From Casuarina equisetifolia (taxonomy: Eukaryota > Streptophyta > Magnoliopsida > Fagales > Casuarinaceae): a DNA stretch of 64,000 nucleotides. The position numbers were made by a program, and so were the translations under genes. The notes under the pieces were generated by a model. The model was given only the letters and a program-made list of their open reading frames with translations, had not been told where the DNA came from and did no database searches. Below are positions 36,514-46,428 of this stretch, one piece after another. Location of the stretch: assembly GCA_028551475.1 (NCBI GenBank), contig CM052358.1, forward strand, positions 2,358,501-2,422,500, written 5' to 3'. Position 1 is the first letter of the stretch, and every line of letters starts with the position of its first letter.

Positions 36514-37023
36514 ATGGCCATCAAACTTGGTGTTTCTCTGCTCCTGGTTTCCCTCGCCGTCTCCTTCTTCCTCCCCACAGGGAACGGCGCGTCCCTTGTA
36601 CCGAAAACATGCAGCGGCACGGCATTTCCTGACGTTTGCACCTCCATTCTGCAGTCGGACCCTCGTAGTGCGACTGCAGATCTCGTCGGCCTTGCGAGGA
36701 TTAGCGTAGAGCAGACGATAAAAGTCGGCACCGACGCTACCAAAGTGAGCTACGACGTGTTGCAGAAGTCATCGGGCTACGAACAATGGTCGAAGCGTTC
36801 GACTTGTTTCAATGGTTACAACGACAGCGTCACGGACATCAAGAGTAATGGTCTCCGTAATTTCGATCTGAAGGATTATAATAAGGTGTTTGGGCAAGTA
36901 GATACTCTCAAATCGTCCGGCGATTATTGCTCATCCTTCAATATACCGGAGTTGACTCAAACGAATACTGAGGTAATCAATTTCACAACAGATGTAAAGA
37001 CGATTCTGCATCTCCTCTTCTGA
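36514..37023 (+). CDS. PMEI/invertase inhibitor-family secreted protein (copy 5, in U1)
   Basis: A 169-aa single-exon gene. The signal peptide is about residues 1-25 (MAIKLGVSLLLVSLAVSFFL). Cysteines are at 33, 42 (KTCSGTAFPDVC), 98 (STCFNGYNDS) and 139 (DYCSSF). A sequon NDS (103) and an NFT near the end could be glycosylated. The C-terminus is FTTDVKTILHLLF. It shares the seven-residue junction deletion with copy 3 and the domain core with copy 4 (SSGYEQW, FGQVDTLKSSGDYC). AATAAA lies at 37047-37052. The protein is identical to those at 39231 and 41940, which points to very recent duplication or active homogenisation. Exact target enzyme unknown. Confidence 0.9.
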   Translation: MAIKLGVSLLLVSLAVSFFLPTGNGASLVPKTCSGTAFPDVCTSILQSDPRSATADLVGLARISVEQTIKVGTDATKVSYDVLQKSSGYEQWSKRSTCFNGYNDSVTDIKSNGLRNFDLKDYNKVFGQVDTLKSSGDYCSSFNIPELTQTNTEVINFTTDVKTILHLLF

Positions 37024-37794
37024 TCGATATGTTATCTGCTTTAATGAATAAAGATTTGTACGAGTAACCGGGGGCGTCGAGGTTATTCCATCTCTTCTAA
37101 TTGTATTAAGTTGTTTATATTTGTAAACCTTTGTTGAAACTCTACTTTTATAGAGAATATGACAATTCATTTCATTTCTTTTTTTTTTTTTTCCTTTGCT
37201 GGATATGTAAATTTGTAACGTTATAAGACCCACTTATGCATGTCAATAAATATTACAATAAAGCGTTCCCCCCACCTTATCCATAAAAATTTATGGGAAC
37301 TAGGAGACACTGTCCTCTATTTGCTTCTCAAACCACGCTTATCACACTTTCTCGTCTTCATATAACTTTTTGAACTTTGTTGAAACTTTAACACCCATCT
37401 TAAATGTGTAATGGAGGGACATTTGTTTTCTAGTTACCTCAGTCATGGCGGCTGCGTGTTTCAAGGCGAGACTAGGCTACCTAACTCCAGTTTGTAAATC
37501 CTTCTGCAAGTTGACGCTTTGTTCTCATTGCACAATCTTATGAGCATGACGGTAGTTGATGATGGGTTTTTTTCACTTAAGCCACTCAATACCATCCACG
37601 ACTATGGCTACGAGAGAGAGAGAGAGAGAGAGAGCATGCATTTTGCAATTTAAATGTAGCCATTATAGAAATTAGGATTTTCATGTTGATGTAATTTTGA
37701 TTTCCCAAGTATTCGTTGAAAGAGTTAAAAAGAGAGTTTAGACGTCATAAGATGATTTTTTTTTTCTTTTTTTTAACCTTCAGCTTGGAGGGAG

Positions 37795-38209
37795 GTGTTT
37801 TTTTTTAAAAAAAAAAAATTCTTTTTAATATTACGACACATGCACCCAACTCATGTATATGAGATGTCAAACTCCAAATCTTATGATTAAAGTCTTTGTT
37901 AACTCACCATTAAGCTAGTTGGATAAGTGACTTAAAAGAGGGTATTGAAGATTAAAAAGATGTTAATCACACCTACCATGTTACATATTGGGTGACCTAT
38001 CATGTTACTATGTTAGGTCCTAGAACAAGGCTAAATATATTGTAGTTATTGTATATGTATTATTTTCCTTAAATAAATTAGGTCTTACATTATATAAGTA
38101 TATGGTTTGAATCCTTGTAACTAAGTAAGCCGTCTTTGTCTTTGTATGGGTTTTGCTCAAGCTTTTATCCCATTAATGAAAATTGTAGAATGTTTTCATA
38201 GTTTCTTCA
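37795..38209 (+). mobile_element. Copia LTR copy in U2 (LTR-2)
   Basis: Same LTR as 35084-35496, preceded by the polypurine tract ttggagggagg and only about 20 bp of pol-tail sequence. It was carried in by the tandem duplication, not by a new insertion, since it has no target-site duplication of its own and lies in the same relative place. Confidence 0.8.
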
Positions 38210-39230
38210 ACTTCCAATACCCACCAACCCATTAGGGATGTCATGGAAAGTCTCTATCAACAATTTGCTTTTCTATAGAATTCTAAAGATGGCTTGATTT
38301 TCATTAATGGAATCAACATTAAGAAGTCATTTCTAGAAAGCAGTTGCAAAATGTAAAAAGTTTGCTTGCTAAAATATATTTACATTCTAAATAAATTATG
38401 AGTTTTCTAAGATGGAGAAAAAAGTTTCCAATGCATTTTCTAGCAATAGCTTTGCTCACCTCATCAATTTTGTTAGGACTTATAATCTGTTATTTAAAGT
38501 GTTTATTTAAAATATTTACACTATTTTTAACATGTCTCAGTATTCAAAATATAGCAAAACACATTCTACAATAAGTGAAAGACAAGGCTATCTATAATTA
38601 GAAGTTTGCACTATATTGTATTGAGTAAATAATATAATAAATTATAAAAGACATGTTACCCTATCTATAGATTCTACAAAGAATGTTCTCTAACTTTAGC
38701 TAATTCTTTAACACTGGTAACCTAATTCGTGAATAATTCTATGCCACAATTAAAACTTACTCCATAAAGAAATTCAAGAGTTTTTATTCTAATATCATCT
38801 TAAAAATGTATTATTTTTTTTTAAAAAAAAACTAGTCATTAAGAGATAGTACACTTCAACATATAATGAGATAATGATTCTAGATTAAGATATCTACATC
38901 ATATCTACTGTAGTCTATCTTTAAAAAAAAAAAAAAAAGAACTTTCTATATACAAGGTAAAAAGCTTAAATTAGGAACGGCCGTAAAATGGACAACTAAA
39001 GATAGTTGTTTATTCAGGCCAATAATGGACGATAGGCTGCAATCTACAAGTAAGGAGCCGCCTTGCTCGTTGCCCGCTTTGAATGATCGAGTGACTGCCA
39101 TTGAATTTAGTCCAACCGCTATGATTAGTCCTTACCCTTCGGCATCGATCTTAAACGAGAGACGAAACCCAATATAAAAAGGGAGAGGGAGACATTGGCG
39201 TTCAACAACCGCTTCGACTTTGCAGCAAAA

Positions 39231-39740
39231 ATGGCCATCAAACTTGGTGTTTCTCTGCTCCTGGTTTCCCTCGCCGTCTCCTTCTTCCTCCCCACAGGGA
39301 ACGGCGCGTCCCTTGTACCGAAAACATGCAGCGGCACGGCATTTCCTGACGTTTGCACCTCCATTCTGCAGTCGGACCCTCGTAGTGCGACTGCAGATCT
39401 CGTCGGCCTTGCGAGGATTAGCGTAGAGCAGACGATAAAAGTCGGCACCGACGCTACCAAAGTGAGCTACGACGTGTTGCAGAAGTCATCGGGCTACGAA
39501 CAATGGTCGAAGCGTTCGACTTGTTTCAATGGTTACAACGACAGCGTCACGGACATCAAGAGTAATGGTCTCCGTAATTTCGATCTGAAGGATTATAATA
39601 AGGTGTTTGGGCAAGTAGATACTCTCAAATCGTCCGGCGATTATTGCTCATCCTTCAATATACCGGAGTTGACTCAAACGAATACTGAGGTAATCAATTT
39701 CACAACAGATGTAAAGACGATTCTGCATCTCCTCTTCTGA
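39231..39740 (+). CDS. PMEI/invertase inhibitor-family secreted protein (copy 6, in U2)
   Basis: Encodes a 169-aa protein identical to copy 5. TATA at 39173-39180, AATAAA at 39764-39769. Promoter, 5' leader and 3' region match U1 almost base for base, so the expression pattern is probably the same and the copies add dosage. Confidence 0.9.
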   Translation: MAIKLGVSLLLVSLAVSFFLPTGNGASLVPKTCSGTAFPDVCTSILQSDPRSATADLVGLARISVEQTIKVGTDATKVSYDVLQKSSGYEQWSKRSTCFNGYNDSVTDIKSNGLRNFDLKDYNKVFGQVDTLKSSGDYCSSFNIPELTQTNTEVINFTTDVKTILHLLF

Positions 39741-40509
39741 TCGATATGTTATCTGCTTTAATGAATAAAGATTTGTACGAGTAACCGGGGGCGTCGAGGT
39801 TATTCCATCTCTTCTAATTGTATTAAGTTGTTTATATTTGTAAACCTTTGTTGAAACTCTACTTTTATAGAGAATATGACAATTCATTTCATTTCTTTTT
39901 TTTTTTTCCTTTGCTGGATATGTAAATTTGTAACGTTATAAGACCCACTTATGCATGTCAATAAATATTACAATAAAGCGTTCCCCCCACCTTATCCATA
40001 AAAATTTATGGGAACTAGGAGACACTGTCCTCTATTTGCTTCTCAAACCACGCTTATCACACTTTCTCGTCTTCATATAACTTTTTGAACTTTGTTGAAA
40101 CTTTAACACCCATCTTAAATGTGTAATGGAGGGACATTTGTTTTCTAGTTACCTCAGTCATGGCGGCTGCGTGTTTCAAGGCGAGACTAGGCTACCTAAC
40201 TCCAGTTTGTAAATCCTTCTGCAAGTTGACGCTTTGTTCTCATTGCACAATCTTATGAGCATGACGGTAGTTGATGATGGGTTTTTTTCACTTAAGCCAC
40301 TCAATACCATCCACGACTATGGCTACGAGAGAGAGAGAGAGAGAGAGAGCATGCATTTTGCAATTTAAATGTAGCCATTATAGAAATTAGGATTTTCATG
40401 TTGATGTAATTTTGATTTCCCAAGTATTCGTTGAAAGAGTTAAAAAGAGAGTTTAGACGTCATAAGATGATTTTTTTTTCTTTTTTTTAACCTTCAGCTT
40501 GGAGGGAGG

Positions 40510-40923
40510 TGTTTTTTTTTTAAAAAAAAAAATTCTTTTTAATATTACGACACATGCACCCAACTCATGTATATGAGATGTCAAACTCCAAATCTTATGA
40601 TTAAAGTCTTTGTTAACTCACCATTAAGCTAGTTGGATAAGTGACTTAAAAGAGGGTATTGAAGATTAAAAAGATGTTAATCACACCTACCATGTTACAT
40701 ATTGGGTGACCTATCATGTTACTATGTTAGGTCCTAGAACAAGGCTAAATATATTGTAGTTATTGTATATGTATTATTTTCCTTAAATAAATTAGGTCTT
40801 ACATTATATAAGTATATGGTTTGAATCCTTGTAACTAAGTAAGCCGTCTTTGTCTTTGTATGGGTTTTGCTCAAGCTTTTATCCCATTAATGAAAATTGT
40901 AGAATGTTTTCATAGTTTCTTCA
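40510..40923 (+). mobile_element. Copia LTR copy in U3 (LTR-3)
   Basis: Same boundaries and polypurine tract as LTR-2, TG...CA, about 414 bp. Confidence 0.8.
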
Positions 40924-41939
40924 ACTTCCAATACCCACCAACCCATTAGGGATGTCATGGAAAGTCTCTATCAACAATTTGCTTTTCTATAGAATTCTAA
41001 AGATGGCTTGATTTTCATTAATGGAATCAACATTAAGAAGTCATTTCTAGAAAGCAGTTGCAAAATGTAAAAAGTTTGCTTGCTAAAATATATTTACATT
41101 CTAAATAAATTATGAGTTTTCTAAGATGGAGAAAAAAGTTTCCAATGCATTTTCTAGCAATAGCTTTGCTCACCTCATCAATTTTGTTAGGACTTATAAT
41201 CTGTTATTTAAAGTGTTTATTTAAAATATTTACACTATTTTTAACATGTCTCAGTATTCAAAATATAGCAAAACACATCCTACAATAAGTGAAAGATAGG
41301 ACTATCTATATTTAGAAGTTTGAACTATATTGTATTGAGTAAATAATATAATAAATTATAAAAGACATGTTACCCTATCTATAGATTCTACAAAGAATGT
41401 TCTTTAACTTTAGCTAATTCTTTAACACTGGTAACCTAATTCGTGAATAATTCTATGCCACAATTAAAACTTACTCCATAAAGAAATCCAAGAGTTTTTA
41501 TTCTAATATCATCTTAAAAATGTATTATATTTTTTAAAAAAACTAGTCATTAAGAGATAGTACACTTCAACATATAATGAGATAATGATTCTAGATTAAG
41601 ATATCTACATCATATCTACTGTAGTCTATCTTTAAAAAAAAAAAAAAGAACTTTCTATATACAAGGTAAAAAGCTTAAATTAGGAACGGCCGTAAAATGG
41701 ACAACTAAAGATAGTTGTTTATTCAGGCCAATAATGGACGATAGGCTGCAATCTACAAGTAAGGAGCCGCCTTGCTCGTTGCCCGCTTTGAATGATCGAG
41801 TGACTGCCATTGAATTTAGTCCAACCGCTATGATTAGTCCTTACCCTTCGGCATCGATCATAAACGAGAGACGAAACCCAATATAAAAAGGGAGAGGGAG
41901 ACATTGGCGTTCAACAACCGCTTCGACTTTGCAGCAAAA

Positions 41940-42449
41940 ATGGCCATCAAACTTGGTGTTTCTCTGCTCCTGGTTTCCCTCGCCGTCTCCTTCTTCCTCC
42001 CCACAGGGAACGGCGCGTCCCTTGTACCGAAAACATGCAGCGGCACGGCATTTCCTGACGTTTGCACCTCCATTCTGCAGTCGGACCCTCGTAGTGCGAC
42101 TGCAGATCTCGTCGGCCTTGCGAGGATTAGCGTAGAGCAGACGATAAAAGTCGGCACCGACGCTACCAAAGTGAGCTACGACGTGTTGCAGAAGTCATCG
42201 GGCTACGAACAATGGTCGAAGCGTTCGACTTGTTTCAATGGTTACAACGACAGCGTCACGGACATCAAGAGTAATGGTCTCCGTAATTTCGATCTGAAGG
42301 ATTATAATAAGGTGTTTGGGCAAGTAGATACTCTCAAATCGTCCGGCGATTATTGCTCATCCTTCAATATACCGGAGTTGACTCAAACGAATACTGAGGT
42401 AATCAATTTCACAACAGATGTAAAGACGATTCTGCATCTCCTCTTCTGA
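41940..42449 (+). CDS. PMEI/invertase inhibitor-family secreted protein (copy 7, in U3)
   Basis: Encodes a 169-aa protein identical to copies 5 and 6. TATA at 41882-41889, AATAAA at 42473-42478. Upstream, one base differs from U1 and U2 (gcatcgatcataaacgag instead of gcatcgatcttaaacgag near 41855), which can serve as a copy-specific marker. Confidence 0.9.
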   Translation: MAIKLGVSLLLVSLAVSFFLPTGNGASLVPKTCSGTAFPDVCTSILQSDPRSATADLVGLARISVEQTIKVGTDATKVSYDVLQKSSGYEQWSKRSTCFNGYNDSVTDIKSNGLRNFDLKDYNKVFGQVDTLKSSGDYCSSFNIPELTQTNTEVINFTTDVKTILHLLF

Positions 42450-43170
42450 TCGATATGTTATCTGCTTTAATGAATAAAGATTTGTACGAGTAACCGGGGG
42501 CGTCGAGGTTATTCCATCTCTTCTAATTGTATTAAGTTGTTTATATTTGTAAACCTTTGTTGAAACTCTACTTTTATAGAGAATATGACAATTCATTTCA
42601 TTTCTTTTTTTTTTTTCCTTTGCTGGATATGTAAATTTGTAACGTTATAAGACCCACTTATGCATGTCAATAAATATTACAATAAAGCGTTCCCCCCACC
42701 TTATCCATAAAAATTTATGGGAACTAGGAGACACTGTCCTCTATTTGCTTCTCAAACCACGCTTATCACACTTTCTCGTCTTCATATAACTTTTTGAACT
42801 TTGTTGAAACTTTAACACCCATCTTAAATGTGTAATGGAGGGACATTTGTTTTCTAGTTACCTCAGTCATGGCGGCTGCGTGTTTCAAGGTGAGATTAGG
42901 CTACCTAACTCCACTTTGTAAATCCTTCTGCAAGTTGTCGCTTTGTTCTCATTTCACAATCTTATGAGCATGACGGTAGTTGATGATGGGTTTTTTTCAC
43001 TTAAGCAATACCATCCACGACTATGGCTACGAGAGGGAGGGAGCATGCATTTTGCTATATAAATGTAGCCATTATAGAAATTAGGATTTTCATGTTGATG
43101 TAATTTTGATTTCCCAAGTATTCGTTGAAAGAGTTAAAAAGAGACTTTAGACGTCATAAGACGAATTTTT

Positions 43171-45839
43171 TTCTTTTTTTCTTTTTCCTGTTTTGCTTTA
43201 ACTTAAAGACATGAGGATACAATAATATAATTTCCCATAAATTATAGTTTAATGATTTTAATATTTTCTCTATTTACTCTTTGTTTTACCATTTAGTTAG
43301 GACATGAAATTCATATGATTATTGGATACAACTTTTGCTTTTTGGTCCTAAATCAACTAGCGTCACTTTCACATCAACATTAATACAATAGTAACTAAAA
43401 ATCTCTCTCCTTAGAGATGACTTAATCAAATAAAAATGCACCCATCTACAAGATCTGAAGAACTAAACTTTGAGCATTAACTTAGACTGTGGTATTAATA
43501 AATACAATTACATTGAATGACTTTTTTGTAGATATAAACTTTCTACAATAATTAAAAATTATTTGATGTCTTCTTTCAATCAACATATAAAATAATTTTT
43601 ATCAACCTCACATAAAAGATAAGAGAATTTGATTACTAAACTTATTAAGATATCTTTTTTACCTTACATTTATTATATATGAGCAAAATGTAATAGAAAA
43701 GACTTTCAAGCAAAAAAAATTAATATTTTAATTTTGTTAGCAAAAGTAACAAAAGTTGTATGAGAGAACTTTGATATTTAGAAATATAATTTTTTTTAAA
43801 AGAAATATCATTTTGTACAAGATTTGGAGACTTCCAACATAAATCTTTTCATAGTTAAAATAACTTCTATAATCCTGAAATATACTCCTTTGTTTTCGTA
43901 TTCTAATTTTTATTAGTATAATTTACCATCCATTAAAAGAAAATATCAATCACAAATCTACCTCCTTCGAGATGACTCAGTAAAATAAATATACACCCAT
44001 TTACAAGCTGCGAAGAATTGAATTCTGAGCTGAATTGGTAGAATGCGCCAAAATCCATTAACTAGCTTCTTCCCCACGAGAAGCATGCTTCACAAGGCTT
44101 TAAGAACATCATGTTCAACATGTTCATCATCGTCGCACCACTTCCCTGATCCAAATGAACAGAAGGAATATGGTGGAGGAAACATGCAGCAGTTTATCAT
44201 GGCACATAGAAGTATAAATTATGCCAAGAGAAATAGAACAAGAAAAAACGTTAAAGAAGAAACTTAATACGGCAAAGTCAGAAGTAATGAGAAGTGGGAC
44301 TACTATTTTCTTAATGAAGTCATGAAATTCTATAAGATTTGGAATATCAAAAAAGAGGTAAACCCCATTTTCTTCTTTCCTTATAGTTATTAATTTCTGG
44401 ATAAAGAATCTCACTAGACCCTCATTGGAGAGTACTATATTGTTTTTGAGCTAAACATCAAAACGTCAACAACATTATGTCTATGTGAAAATCTCACGTA
44501 TTAGACCATAGTTTTCAAGATTCATGCAGGTTTTTTTTTTTTAATAGTCAAGATCAAGACGAAAGGGTGCACTAAAAACAATGCTTTGGTTTTATCTTGT
44601 CTAAATAAATGATAAGAATAAATGTTTCGTATTATCTAAATCTTGGTTATAAATTATTTTTATCTTATAAGGCGTCTTCTAAGGGCTAAAGTCATTGTAT
44701 TAAATTTTTGTTCTTTTTTCCAACTTTTGTTGCCCAACGTGTATATAACACAAGTTTCCCCCACTGACCAAGTCGTTGAAAGACTTCCATCGGGAGTTTT
44801 ACGCCATTACGGGTAAACGAAAAGCAGAGACTTTGTGCGTACTGATGAAGGTTGAATTTTGGTCCAAAAGATAGCAAGGGGGTTAAGCTTCCAATGCCCA
44901 ACAACCCATCAGGGAAGTCAAGGATGGAAAGTCTTTGTCAACAATGTGCTTTTGTATAGAATTCTTAATATGGCTCGATTTTCATACTGAAATCGGCCTT
45001 GAGAAGTTGGTTCAAGAAAAGCATATGCTAAATGTGAAAATAGTTTGCTTGCTAAAACATGTTGACATTCTAGATAAATTATAGGTTTTCTAAGATGGAC
45101 AGAAAAGTTGCCAATGCAATTACTAGCAATAGCTTTGATCATCTCATCCATTTTGCTAGGACTCATAATCTTTTATTTAGAATGGTCATTGAGAGAGGGA
45201 GACATTTCAAGTGTAAGGACTAATCTAAATGAAGATTTCAACAATATAAAATACATATTTACAATTTTTTGAACATGTCTTACTAAAAGTATAGGAAAAT
45301 ACATCCTATAAGAAATGAAAAATAGGCAAGGAGGACTTTTGAGAGTGTGCTCTGCATTGAGTGAATTATGCAATAAGTTACAAGAGATCAGTTTCCCTAT
45401 TTATAAACTTTACAAAAAATGATGTAGAACCTTATCTGATTCTTTAACAATAATGATCTAACCTAATCTGTGAATAATCTATACCACACTTAAAACCTTG
45501 CCTATAAATAACACGAAGTGTCCTTATTCTAACATCATTATATTTCTTAAAATCAGTCGATAAGAGACAGTACACTTCTATATATAATGAGATTAAGATA
45601 TCTACATCATTTTCACCCTAATCTATCTCCAAAAGAATTCTTTTCATATATACATGGAAAAAAGCTTAAACTTGGATTGGCTGTAAAATGGACAACCAAA
45701 AATAGTAATTGGTGCCGTAATCTAGTAGTCCACAGTCACGGCGCGGAGTAAGGAGCCAACTTGATCGTTGCCTGCTTTGAATGAGTTACTCCAACCTCCA
45801 TGATTTACTCCTTGCCTTTCGGGGTTCAAGCCAACCCAT
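43171..45839. repeat. Cluster spacer S2 (with internal duplication) and S3
   Basis: S2 starts near 43190. A ~60 bp piece ending gaagaactaaactttgagc (43410-43475) recurs as gaagaattgaattctgagc (about 43970-44030), with about 500 bp of very AT-rich DNA between them. S2 continues to about 44520. S3 follows from about 44660, with gcttccaatgcccaacaac near 44886. No gene. Confidence 0.6.
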
Positions 45840-45846
45840 TATAAAA
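45840..45846 (+). promoter_or_regulatory. TATA box of the PMEI gene at 45898
   Basis: TATAAAA, 58 bp upstream of the ATG. Confidence 0.7.
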
Positions 45847-45897
45847 GGAGAGATGAAGACATTGGCGTTCAACAACCTCTTCGACTTTGCAGCAAAA

Positions 45898-46428
45898 ATG
45901 GCCATCAAACTTAATGTTTCTCTCATTCTGGTTTCCGTCGCCGTCTCATTCTTCCTCCCCACCGGAAGTGCAGGAGCCGCCACGGGTAACGGCACGTCCC
46001 CGGTAACGGAAATTTGCAAAGGCACGGAGTTTCCCGACGTTTGCACCTCCATTTTGTCGTCCGATTCTCGCAGTGCGACTGCAGATCGCCTCCGCCTTTC
46101 GAGGATTAGCTTGGAGCAGACGGCAAAAGTCGGCGACGACGCTGCGCAACTGGCCTTAAATTTGACAAACAGTGCCTCAGGCTACGCAGCATGGTCGGAC
46201 CGTTCCGCTTGTTACCATAGCTACAACGACAGTGTCGCGGACATTAACCGGAAGGGTTTACTGTATTTCGATCAGAAGATGTATAATCAGACGTATCAAC
46301 TCGTGGATACTTTCAAAGCGTCGGTCGATCGATGCATAACCTTCGGCATACCGGAGTTGACTCAAAAGAATACTGTGCTAGACAGGTTTTTAACAGATGT
46401 AAAGACGATTCTGCATCGCCTGTTCTGA
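45898..46428 (+). CDS. PMEI/invertase inhibitor-family secreted protein (copy 8)
   Basis: A 176-aa single-exon gene, the rightmost of the array. The signal peptide is MAIKLNVSLILVSVAVSFFL, then PTGSAGAA. Cysteines are at 40, 49, 105 and 146 (EICKGTEFPDVC, SACYHSYNDS, DRCITF). It has the long Ala/Gly junction of copies 1 and 2. Substitutions include ESDPRS to SSDSRS and HLLF to HRLF at the end. Further in-frame ATGs at 45781 and near 45855 lie before or next to the TATA box and are unlikely starts. The poly(A) signal found in the other copies is AATAAG here (about 46449). This copy joins the 'long junction' subgroup, so the short-junction copies in between arose from within the cluster. Confidence 0.9.
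   Translation: MAIKLNVSLILVSVAVSFFLPTGSAGAATGNGTSPVTEICKGTEFPDVCTSILSSDSRSATADRLRLSRISLEQTAKVGDDAAQLALNLTNSASGYAAWSDRSACYHSYNDSVADINRKGLLYFDQKMYNQTYQLVDTFKASVDRCITFGIPELTQKNTVLDRFLTDVKTILHRLF

Larger units (their letters stand above)
35053..37764 (+). repeat. Tandem unit U1 (~2.71 kb): LTR, S3, PMEI, S1
   Basis: First of three tandem units, each containing copia pol tail/LTR, S3 spacer, promoter, one PMEI gene and S1 spacer with a (GA)n. The boundary is a T-tract. The left end of U1 is the native copia sequence (ggactttttttaaccttcag). The U1/U2 and U2/U3 junctions instead read cataagatga, then a T/C tract, then aaccttcagcttgg, so spacer S1 runs straight into the copia tail. Confidence 0.85.
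37765..40478 (+). repeat. Tandem unit U2 (~2.71 kb)
   Basis: Near-identical to U1 across coding and non-coding DNA. U2 private differences include aagacaaggctatctataatt near 38580 (U1 and U3: aagataggactatctatattt) and a longer T/A tract near 38812. The 5' part shares gtctctatcaac and catttctagaaagcag with U3 rather than U1. Confidence 0.85.
40479..43170 (+). repeat. Tandem unit U3 (~2.7 kb), mosaic of U2 and U1
   Basis: The left part (LTR to about 41200) carries U2 variants. From about 41270 it carries U1 variants (cacatcctacaataagtg, tattatattttttaaaaaaac). The right end keeps the ancestral continuation of spacer S1 into S2 (cttttttctttttcctgttt near 43170), so this is where the original single-copy locus ended. 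Its (GA)n is reduced to gagagggaggg near 43031. Confidence 0.8.

Noticed and set aside
36408-36743. Minus-strand open frame of 111 codons, repeated at 39125-39460 and 41858-42169
   Set aside because: It is antisense to the PMEI coding region. Its conservation follows from the recent duplication, and it has no ATG context, domain or promoter of its own.
45781-45897. Upstream ATG starts for PMEI copy 8
   Set aside because: The first lies upstream of the TATA box and the second directly after it; paralogues support 45898.
10641-46428. Idea that the cluster is a self-incompatibility or toxin-antitoxin-like locus
   Set aside because: All copies are one family on one strand. There is no linked F-box, RNase or receptor kinase gene, so no partner gene supports such a system.
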